Below are positions 20,167 through 30,600 of a stretch of 39,537 nucleotides of DNA, in pieces. The stretch's first letter is position 1. Every line of letters begins with the position of its first letter. Position numbers and translations under genes: made by a program. Under the pieces are notes generated by a model that had not been told where the DNA came from, did not search any database, and saw only the letters and a list, made by a program, of their open reading frames with translations. This DNA comes from Sphaeroforma arctica JP610 (lineage: Eukaryota; Opisthokonta; Ichthyosporea; Ichthyophonida): contig NW_014040069.1 in assembly GCF_001186125.1 (NCBI RefSeq), forward strand, positions 2,501 through 42,037, read 5' to 3'.

Positions 20167-20540
20167 TCACTTCCGACATAGTGTATCTATCAAATCGCTA
20201 CGGCATTCCAAAAATTACTTATGTAGTAAACTATGTGAATGACTAAACCAACCAACCTATCTGTCTTCCTCTCCTCCAGTTCGGTACCTCGTGTACTGAA
20301 CTCTAACCCAATTGGACCTTACATACACCCCCTGGGACGTGAAGCAGTTCCATCAGCGGTCCTCCGTCGTCACACGTTTTCTTAATCGTTGCAAATCAAA
20401 CATAAAAATGTGGCCTCAACTACGCAACTTGTTGAGTATAACATATAGCACTAGGTGCATAGTAAGTAAAAGGTCGTATCCAGTGGTATACCAACTGGTC
20501 TCGCCTGAAAATGTAGGCAAAAGATATACATTTGTGTTGT
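20167..20540. other. Spacer with one uncertain open frame
   Basis: A + frame at 20312-20569 reads protein-like (VVTRFLNRCKSNIKMWPQLR...YPVVYQLVSPENVGKRYTF) but has no recognised motif, and its right end overlaps the integrase-bearing remnant A on the other strand. The preceding CCTATCTGTCTTCCTCTCCT ends in CCAG, so an exon could start near 20280. Left uncalled. Confidence 0.3.
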
Positions 20541-23490
20541 TCACCGCTCCTCCGACTGGCCCAGCCTGATGCTCTCTTGCTGCTTCAATTTGCACGTGTT
20601 AATACACTTGGCCCTATACTCCTGGTCCCTGGCAAAGTGATATCTCCACCGTATGGCACTGTGCCAATTCTTTACATGACGGTCACCAATGTGCTGAGCT
20701 GCAAGCTCGCCATCCCGCTGCTCGAAGCCCAGAGTACGCGCATACTGATGTTTATGGGTCAACGTTATCCATCTGATCCAATAAGTATTGGTTTGGCTTT
20801 GCCACTGAGCCACCTCGGGGCAAGTGGTTGACGTCTCAACCACCTCATCTATTTCCTCCGCAGAAGCGCCCTTAAACTCGCTCTCATACATAAGCCAGTT
20901 CATATACACCGTTGCGTTCAGACAACGGTGAGCCTTACCGCGCTCCGGTTCACTCAAAGGGACGCGGTGCGCCCTGATGTCCGCGACATGTAACGTGTAC
21001 AACTTGCCAGACGACCGCATCCTGACAACATGGTACACAGGGGGGTCCATACACTCAGGCTGCACTTATGCGGCTCCTTTGCTTGGAGAGACATAGCGAC
21101 TTGTCCAACCGCAAACATGGGCAAATCGACTCGCGGCCCTAGCTTGTGCCAGCTGTGTCTTGGCAACAATTACCCAAGCTCTGCGGTCAGTATCCGTGGG
21201 TTTGGGCTCCAACAAGTCCAGCGTAGCTACATCCTCCATGTCCTGTCGGAGAATGTCGATCAGGTCCGCATCAGCATAATGGGAAAACACTAGTTCAGTA
21301 GTGGCCAGTGTGTAGGGCGCCATACCTGTCGTGGACGAGCGAGTAGAGCTGTATGCTGAAATAAACTCAGCAGCCGCGTTCCGGCCACGCGGTTTTTAGC
21401 CCCTGTGGTAAATAACGTGACAACCACCGATTGCGAGTGCGGCACAATACCTCCACTTAATCATCGCCTTGGTGGCGGTCTTTCTGTACCGGGTGGATTG
21501 AGATGTTCCGGCTGAAACACCACGAAGTGAGCGCGCTCGCCAACATTGGGCTGTCTCCATCAACGACCAACCGCCGTGGCCAGCCCCAATGCACTACCTG
21601 ATATTCCATGCACCGCTTCGCCTTCTCGAACGTGTGTTCATGTCGACGCATAGGCCTCCCTGCTGCCAAACGCGACACCTTGTCAATACCGAGCAAAATG
21701 AAATTATACCTGTAAGCACTTCGTGCATGATGGTAATAATTCTTTTGCGATGCGGTCGCAAATACTCGCGCCCGAGGTCGCTGACACAGCAGACCTTTGC
21801 ACAAGCCTAACTGTGTGCCCCGACGTGCGATGCAAATGGTGCAAGTATCCACCACGTCCGCCAACAGGTCTTTGGAAACACTACATCCCACCTTGCCTTG
21901 AATTAATCCGCGCAAGCGGGTGAACCGTGCACACGTATGCGAGTAATGCAAGGACCAAATGCCTTCGAGCACTACCCGCGGTATAAGTTTCACACCCCGC
22001 ACCGTAGTATTTATTGCCTTCAGCTCATCCGATACTTCCTGAAGAGCATGCGATAGCTTCCGACGCTTCCGTAAAGTCACAACCTACTGAATTCCCACAG
22101 TAACACTTGGGCCATCGTCAGCAACTGTTCCGACACTGTGTACGGCCGTGCATGTTGAAACACATACCTCACGGCTGTATGGTCTTTCGGAAGCACGTCT
22201 ACATCCAGACCCTTGTCATCCACAGTGCTGCCTGTCATTTCACTTATCTGGTCCTGCTGACTCCGTAAGGCCTGCAATTGATCCTCGGACCAGTCAAGGG
22301 CGTCATGAAGTGGGTCCTGAATCATTCGCTCGTGGTCGCCTTCGATGATGTTCATCTCTCTCTTACTCGTGTATTCCTGCCAGCTACGCTCCTTCTCCGC
22401 AAGGGCATCGTCAATCGTGGCCTGTTCCGCCGACAGCATATCATGCATACAGAGCATAGGGCCTGAAGAAGCCTCATCGCGACCTCGAGGGAGGAGAACG
22501 TCACGAGATATTGCTGGGTGTCGCTGGGCCTATCAGCCCTACCCCATGTTTCTGACAACAGTATATCCATACGGGCTGGCCTCGTGCCGGCCAAGATGTC
22601 CCTGAGCTCCTGGGATCCACCTAACGAACTCTGCTCCGGCATGTCTGGTTCCGTGCTAACCATAATATCACTGAGTGCATTACTCGTACCCGACGTACTC
22701 GTCGAGCTGTCTAGATACACTGGACCAGCAATAACCGGACCGCGCTCTTCGTCATTATCACATGAAGGTATGCGAGTGACCTCACTTATCCGCCGATGCA
22801 GTCAGCTGCTCACCGAGCGCCTCCTCCGGCTCCCGCAGGGCCACCCATATGAACTAGACCTGGGCCTTCTCTTGATCTTCCCCGGCCACCCCCACTTTCC
22901 TAAGAAACCGACGCACGGTATCTTCATCGGTCGTATTGAACGCGGAGCCATGCGTGGGACGGTAGGCCCCGGCAAATTGCGCACCCCATAAAGTCGGCTC
23001 AAGAAGCCCAGACGGAGCCAGAAGTGTAGAGACGAATACTGTAGGCGGATCGATGCAGTCGCTTTGCAGAAGGCCGACCAGTGTACACCCCCAAGAAGGT
23101 ACCACCAAAGGCTGACCGTTGCCACCAAAGAACGTGCCGTGCTCTGGTGGTATCACCATGAGCACCCCATTCAGAGCATCGCATAAAAGGTAGAGAACCA
23201 GGTTGCCTGGTCCACACTGGCACCGCCATGGCCGTCTGAGCCACTGCAATCGACTGCAAATAGTCTGAGAACAGAGTCATCCCAAGAAGAATTGACCAAA
23301 CAGAAATCTCATCCAAAGGCACAGTGTAGGCACTCACCCACCATGTGCCTCCTCCAGGTTCAAATGCATAGTCAGTGAAGTGAGCAATCCCCGTGCTCTC
23401 GAACCGGTTCCTTTCCAGGTCTGGCCACCTTTCCTTGACCCGAGCAATCCACTTTAGATTCAGCCTCTGCGCCCCCCTCTCGCGGGTCAC
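20541..23490 (-). mobile_element. Retroelement remnant A with retroviral-type integrase (Ty3-like), broken
   Basis: Fossil on the - strand, GC-richer than its surroundings. The clearest part is an integrase: an HHCC zinc-binding region (LHYSHTCARF ... CTICIARRG, about 21.83-21.95 kb) and a catalytic core (YNFILLGIDKVSRLAAGRPM ... W.GWPRRLVVDGD, about 21.46-21.75 kb). Downstream pieces (20.54-21.32 kb) fit the integrase C-terminal region, with a YHVVRMRSSGKLYTLHVADI block and a possible chromodomain-like segment (YWIRWITLTHKHQY). Upstream pieces (22.1-23.5 kb) are protein-like and may be connection or RNase H sequence, but I cannot identify a reverse transcriptase. Roughly half a dozen breaks. 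No LTRs found. Family assignment to Ty3/gypsy is by integrase type only. Confidence 0.6.
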
Positions 23491-23499
23491 CTGGACTAC

Positions 23500-24118
23500 T
23501 CGGAATCGTCGTCGTCCAACGACCAGTCGGATAGTGGTGTCGACAGGACATCATGTGGCTCCGCCTATTTCGAAAGCTGAATATTTCAACGAAACACATT
23601 TTTAAGATACTCCCGAGTGGCTGATAATAAACTGGCTAGTACACTTACGTGTACAATTTTTGAAATTACACTTAAATATTACAGCTTTTACAGGCATAGC
23701 GTTATTCATTTAAAAGTGAATATTTCAATGAGACGCACTTAAGTGCTTATTATAGCTTTTAAAATCTCAATATATTAGTATATTGACCGAACACATTTAG
23801 AAGTGTCAAAATTGATCAATTTGCACCTACGTGTTGATTCATTAGCTGTCAATTATAATATAAGCACTTACGAGTAAGATTATAATTACTACTCGCGTAA
23901 AATTTAACCATAAATAAAGCTGCCAAATTTACATAAGCAGTTACGTGCCGATTTACAAATTGCAATTACGTGCGATTTTAGAATCAACTTTATTTACTAT
24001 AAGTTTATTAGTACACTACGTAAATGTATTTAGTCTACACTGGTGTAGACTGAGGAAATTCAGATATCGTATTAAGTATACAAGCAAGGGACTCGTTCTG
24101 AGCTTCTTCATTTTGAAG
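23500..24118. other. AT-rich spacer or leader with TTACGTG words and palindromes
   Basis: Low-GC DNA left of remnant B, with repeated ACTTACGTG/TTACGTG words (about 23645, 23827, 23942, 23967) and two exact palindromes: GTACAC-TTAC-GTGTAC at 23639-23654 and CTTAC-GA-GTAAG at 23867-23878. No gene. It could be leader or LTR sequence of remnant B, but no second copy was found. Confidence 0.4.
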
Positions 24119-26998
24119 CATGCCTCCTAAGAGGCAGGTTTTAAAGAAGAAGAAGCCAAAAAAGCCCCCAGCAGCTAAACCTAACCCGCCTAAGCGAATA
24201 GAATATTCGTCAAAGACCTTTCTTAAGAAAGCCATGTCTTAGAATGCAGATAGTACTTCTAAAGAAGCAAGTGCTCCTAAAGAAGCAAGTGTTTGTAAAG
24301 AAGCAAGTGCTTCTAAAAAAGCAAGTGCTTCTAAAGGAGCAGATGTTACATTAACATCAAATGTTATTAAAGTAACAGGTGCTTCTACAGCATCATATGA
24401 TGGTAAGGTATCACAAGTTGCTAAAGCAACGGGCGCTTCTACAGCACCAAATCCAGTAATGGACACTTGTCCTGGAGAGGGGTGAAGTAATGGGCCAAAG
24501 GCTTACACGTGGCAAGTCTAAAGAGGCTGCTAGTTCTTCAAAGAACATCGATGCTGATAGAACTTCAGATACTGATTAGGATCAACCTTTAAAGGCAACT
24601 CATCGTATAGCCTCTAAAGGTCAAATTTCACTATTTTCAGATAGTGAAAAGGAGTTAACTCCCGAACACTCAAAGACTCGAAGTTCAGTAGGGGGCAGCT
24701 CTGCAGAAATGCAAAGCATTGAGCACTTTAATCCTAAGACACCTAAATCAAGCCATGATGATTCAATGAAATCTATTCGAGCAGGAGATAGTTAGGAACA
24801 TATCTTCTTGAGAGGTACAACCTCGTGTATAGTCTAAGACTGACAAAGGACTGGAGAGTTCTAAAACAAGTGCTTTACAGCACAGTTGGGCGTCAGAATC
24901 TGATGATGATGACAACGGAGCAGGAAATGCTTCTACACGCCGGAATTGGATTCCGGGTACAACACATTCGACACATTCGAAACAAGATAACAGCACGAAA
25001 TCTATGGATTCTGCTGAAGTTTTGTTTCTACCTAAAGCTAAGGCTCCACAAGCAAAAGCTAGTACCGCTAAAGCTTCACAAGCAAAAGCGCCAGTAGCTA
25101 AGGCTACAAAATCTGATGCTACTAAAGCCAAGTCGTCAAAAGTTAAGACTTCTAAAGTCAAGACTACGGCTACGGCAGATAAAGGCAAAAGAAAGGTTAC
25201 TGTGCATGAAGATATATAAAGACCTACTATCCTCGTACAGGGACGCATACATACTGACCATGATGATCGAAGCGGTCAATCAGTCAGGTCATCCTCAAGG
25301 ATGAAACGACGTTACGATATAGATCGTGATTTACACCAAAGTGGAACATAGTGGACATTTAAATGTTTCACTAGAATCTCATATACCATCATCAGGTCAC
25401 TTAAGTGATTCTTATGTTGAAACAGAATCAGCCTCTAAGCGACGGTATTTACAGGTTTTACAACCACTTGCTATATTACTCGAAGATCTTGAAGATACAA
25501 GATCTGAATATGTACCCGGAACAATCGAGTATAATTCAGCATATATCCCGTACTAATCTCATGTGAGAGATAGAGATGAGACATAAACCACTACAATCGT
25601 GCAGGAGAAATGCAGAAACGCATTGAATTCTACACGAGAGAAGCTAAATCTTGCCAATCAACATGTCGAATACCTAAGTGATCGTTCATGGACAAGATCT
25701 GCCAAGGACAGAGAAAGTCCTTCGACTAAGTTAAAGACATCTTTGAAAGGAAATCAAGCAGACTTTTCAAAGATCTTTGCAGCGTTCAAGACGTTGCAAA
25801 TGATGAGAGAAGAATGGGCTATTTAACACGTTTCCATTTAAGAGTACTATGCTGTGTTAACGTATATATTGATGCCGGGAAGTAATGAAGAAACCTTTCT
25901 GCATGGTGAAAAAGAAAGGCTATTAGCAGCTAGAGATGCAGACTGACCGTTTCTTCAACATTGTTAACGAGATAGCTTGCAGTGACAAAAGACTACCTCT
26001 ATCGAGATAGCTTGCAGTGACAAAAGACTACCTCTATAATTTAGTATGCTAGACGGAGGCAGTTTGAATGTCCCAATTAAAACTTTTGTACTAGACTAGG
26101 AAATTAGTTTTAACATGACGTGGGCCAAGGGTCAACGCAGAACGTTAGAAATAATGTTTATGCACGTGATTTATAATCGTATGAATAGAAATTCACGACA
26201 AGAACGTCTTAAGTGATTAAACACTAAAACTGAGAAACTGTCGTCTGACTCATTTGACTTTGAGTGGGATATGTTTGTTAAGGCTTTCACAGTGTAACTA
26301 AGAAGTCTTCAGAGACTCGTGCGTCTACGTCAATGTCTAGTAGTAGTGCTAAAAAGACAAAACGTATGCGGCAGTAGCTCGTGGACGAGCAACAACTGCA
26401 AGCGTAGCCAAAAGGTTATAACACCAGATATCGTGTGTTGAATGTGAAAGTACTGTATACCAAAATAAGCCTAAACAGAACTTCTTTGGTAGGCACAACG
26501 ACTCTTGTAAATACGCTCAAGAGACAAGGGACTATCTCATCATTGATACCACGTGGTAACGGTTAAACGAATAATGAAGACGAACGTATTATGTGTTACC
26601 AGTTTTCGATAACGGAATAAAGGTTAATGCGTTACTTGATCTCGGTTCTCAAATTTCTTGTATCTTACATCGTATGACACTTATGTGTGACATGGAAACA
26701 TCTTTAGAGAATACGCATATTGTTATGCCGAATGAGAAAGAACTTGTATGTTATGAGAAAGTCAATGATATAAATATCACATTGTTAAATCATCGAATGG
26801 TTCAAACCGATCTAGTAGTACTATAGATGTATAAACAATATAATTGTATCATTGATATGGGTGATTATTATCTTTTGGGCTCACTCTTACGGGTCTACCA
26901 ACCGAAGTGGATCCTATAATGAACCAGTCTGACGATAATATATTAAAGAAACCGTCGCCAACAAATCAAAAGATTAAGGAATAAATTCCTGATATTGT
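24119..26998 (+). mobile_element. Retroelement remnant B: gag-like and aspartic-protease-like parts, broken
   Basis: Fossil on the + strand. It starts with a very basic leader (MPPKRQVLKKKKPKKPPAAK) and then Lys/Ala/Ser repeats of the form (S/A)xKEA at about 24.24-24.33 kb. A second Lys/Ala block (KAKAPQAKASTAKASQAKAP) lies at about 25.02-25.19 kb. Helical gag-like sequence follows to about 25.83 kb, then Cys/His-bearing sequence near 26.4-26.5 kb that may be a zinc knuckle, and a protease-like part at about 26.59-26.82 kb (VNALLDLGSQISCI). No reverse transcriptase follows; the element stops at an LTR-like repeat (26999). Ty3-like by the gag-protease arrangement, not firmly. More than ten breaks by eye, so it is old. 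Confidence 0.55.
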
Positions 26999-27325
26999 TG
27001 TAGAGTGTATAGAGCAGCTGAAAGATACGAGTCGAGGATACAATAAACCACTTCTCAAGTACGGTAATCTCAGCTAGGGAAAGTCCCTAGTCTGAGAGAA
27101 CCGAACTGAGTCTTTATCTGTGTTTTCTAATTTATTAGACTCAGGATTTTACTTGAGTGTTTCTCTCTCACGCAGAGTCCCGGTTAGTTTACTGGTTCTA
27201 CCGCTAATATTTCTAACTTTAATATCAAGAATATTCCAATTCTAATTCCAAAACTCAATATTGCATGATTCTGAAGTTATGAGATTTGAATTGGCTTGTT
27301 GATAATTTGGTCCCTAGATGCTACA
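26999..27325 (+). repeat. LTR-like repeat, copy 2
   Basis: 327 bp, TGTAGAG...GATGCTACA, aligned throughout with the copies at 18459 and 36081. Hairpin 27060-27103 has a perfect 7-bp inner stem (CTAGGGA 27074-27080 with TCCCTAG 27084-27090). The second hairpin is CCGGT 27180-27184 with ACTGG 27191-27195. Flanks ATTGT and GCTCT do not match. It closes remnant B on its right. Whether it is B's own 3' LTR or an unrelated solo copy cannot be decided here. Confidence 0.75.
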
Positions 27326-27619
27326 GCTCTCCACCTTTATGCTTCTTAGCCTGCGCAGGAGTAGAAAGACATCTTACAGTACTAGATTAATTAGAGGTTG
27401 GTTTTTTGTACAGGGAAAACTTGTCCCTTAGAGGGCATAAGATGAAAAACCTGCCACTATTATCTATTCTTACATATTACCGATTAAATAAATTTATACT
27501 ATGGCAGGAGTTCTCTACCTGTACGCTCATCGCAGTCAGTCTTGACCGGTGCTCTCGGTCGATCTCAACTTGGCTTAAGAAAACGCTTCTCAACGGTGAC
27601 TCTCCAGTCGAGTTTTTAG

Positions 27620-30600
27620 TCATTGTCCCTCTGGCGTGTGTGGGGGGGTATGCTTCAAGGCGAGAAAAGTGGGAGTGTGCCGTGGTATCTGTGAGACTTG
27701 CTTAGGTCCCTCGCCTCGTGCGCTTTCTGTTGCTCGCTGATCTTTCATCAGTGCTCGTCGTGGCTGGCTTCTTTGGCCTTGACTGTCTTTGTTTGCGTCG
27801 GTGGCGTTGACGGTGTGTAGTATTGACATCAGCATCTGTGATATCTGAGTCATGCGTCCAGGTACGCTCCCCATCTGTCTATTGCAGTAGGTACTCCTAG
27901 GATCCATCACCTCGGATGGACGGCCTGTCGTCGACTATCGAGGAGAACTGAGTCTCCTCGTTAGGTTGTACGTTATTATTGGTAAATGCTTCCGAAGCAA
28001 CGGCCCTTCTTACAAGTCCAAGTAGCTCATCACTGATCGAGTCAGGATATTCGGGGGCTCTAGTCCCATCAAGGTTACAGACAAAATACCCGTTGCCCTC
28101 CCTGCATACTATTTTGTATGATCCGCCATTTGGTTGTTTATTTCACCTTGGTAGCGAACCATGACAAGGTCCCCTTCTTAGAAGTTTACATTCTTCTTTT
28201 GATATTTTCGATCGTATGCTGCGCGCATCTTCTCTTGATATTGTGCAACATTATTGTCAAGTTGTGGCCTGATGGCCTCTTATAGATTCTGCAATCGCTC
28301 TTCCCAAGATACTGTTGTACTGGGTGCGGTCACTGGCTCATTTTCTATTTGCGACCAAAGTACACGTTAAATCGTGGTGACTTGTGCCTTCTTGATGTAC
28401 GCAGATTGGGCCCATCTGTACGAATGGAAATCGGGAACACCCGTTACCTGAATTTTGCTCAACGAATTTCCCTAACAGTGGCATGAGGTCTCTGTGTGAT
28501 CGTTCGTTCGCGCCTAAGATCTTAGGTTGATACGGCCGAGAAACTAGGTGTTGCATTGGCGCTTGTTCAACAGCTTTCGAAAGTATGTTGTTAACATATT
28601 CAGTGTCTTGGTCAGTTTGTATGATTTGTGGGAATTCATGTTCACTCATGATTGGTACCAGCGTGCGTGCTATAGTAGCCGCTGACTAGTCCATCATTGG
28701 ACGTAATATGACATACGGTGAGTGTACATCGAACCATACTATCACATATGTGTGTCCTCTGTTGGAATCCAATAGTGGCCCTACGGTGTAGACTTGGACT
28801 CTGTCGCCTGGAAATGCGGTCGTGATTGAATGTAAGGGATGCAACTTTTTGTGTATCTTATTTTGAAGACATGGTATGCATCCATCAATGAACTTGTGTA
28901 TATGTTGTTGGATTTGGGGCCAATCATGTTCATCTGTTTGCAACTTGTTTGCCGTTTCCTCAGGAGTGTAATGTTCCAAGTTGTGGTATTGCTCGATGAT
29001 GTTGACACGTGTCTCGTATTCTATTGCCTGTGGTGTATCTCCAGAGTGAACTGGTTCTGATGCTGAAACGTGTATGGCAGGTTGTTCCCGCGTTAAGTCA
29101 AGGTATGGGGACTTCACTCCTATCTTTGAGACTAATGTGATACCCCCATGCTGGTTGCCTGTTCAATGACTTTGTCAAGGACATCAGGTATGAGTTCCCA
29201 TGGTGGGTTCGCCTATACATTCACTTCCTGCGCCCACTTTTGTTGTAGCGCATTTTGTTCTTTGGTATAGTATTTACCTGTGCGTGCAAGGTCTGCCTAT
29301 GCAAACAGATCTACTGTGAATTTTCTAAACCGTCGTTCAGCTTCTTGTAGAATCTGGGGTGTAACATCCAGTCTATGGCTGATATGGTTGTGGGCATGTT
29401 AGTTTCTAAAATGGTGTGCTCTTGGGTGTTGTGTGTTGTATCGTTTACTTCTTTTAATACCTTTGAAGTTTTAGTAGTAAAAGTGTCTTCGTGTAGACGT
29501 GAGAATATATCTGCCATCTGGTTGTCCTTGCCTGGGACATGTATGATGGAGAAGTGGTGGTGGAATGTTTTTGCTATCCATTTGGCTAGCATTGGGTGTA
29601 ATGTCTGTTGACTGTTCGTTTGCGTGAGCGCTTTGTGATCTGTCCACAGTGTTATGTCCCCTCCCTTGATGTAGTCGGATAAATGTTCCAGGCTGTATAC
29701 CAGTGCTAGTAGCTCTTTAGTATTTGTGCCATCATAGCGTTGTTGTGCTACATGCAAGCCTTTCGAGAAGTAGAGGATGTCTCTTCTAACCCCATCGATG
29801 ACTTGAAATAAACGTCCTCCTATGCCATAGTCATTAGCATCATTCATTATTTGAAACGGTACCCCATCAACAGGGTATACTAATGCCACTGAAGAGGCGA
29901 TGGCTTTTTTGAGTTCCTCCCACTTCTTTTTGAGTTCCGGAGTCCATAACATGGATATATTCTGGTTCATTTTTTCTTTCATTAGGTTCCGGAAGTGTTT
30001 CGTTGTGTGGGAAAAATTTGGGATATGGTCGTGTATGTAATTTGCTAGTCCCACCGCTTTGTGCAGATCTCTTTTTGTACTGGGGAGTGGCCAGTCCATC
30101 ATTCTTTTCTGTTTTTCAGGATCTGCTTTGAGTCACTGTGTGGTGACTTTCACACCTAAAATAATGACCACTTTGATCGCGAAGGCACGCTTGTTGTGAT
30201 TGAGTAAGAAGTTTGCTCTATTCAGTCGCTTGATTACTTCACGAACTGTCTTGCGGTGTTCTTCTTCTGTAAGACTCGCAATTACTATGTCAACTACATA
30301 AGCTTGCACTCCGTTGATGTCTATGAGCAAATTTGCCATGACTCTCTGGAACTGTGCTGTGAATAAGTGTAGTCCGAACGGCTCTGACTTGAATGAGTAT
30401 TGCGCTCCCTACACGAATATGTGAAGAAGTAATGACTTGCTTCAAATGGTGAAATCCTCCTGTGAGATCTAGCTTTAAAAGAACTGTACTTCTTGTACTT
30501 CTTGTGGGTTGTGGAGTACTTCCTTTACTTTCGGTAACACAAACCTATCTTGTTCATATTGATGATTGATCTCGCGTAAGTCTAGACATGTCCTTGCTTT

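Noticed and set aside
25004-25219. The Lys/Ala-rich frame as a host histone H1 gene
   Set aside because: It lies within a gag-like remnant, has no globular H1 domain and is surrounded by retroelement sequence.
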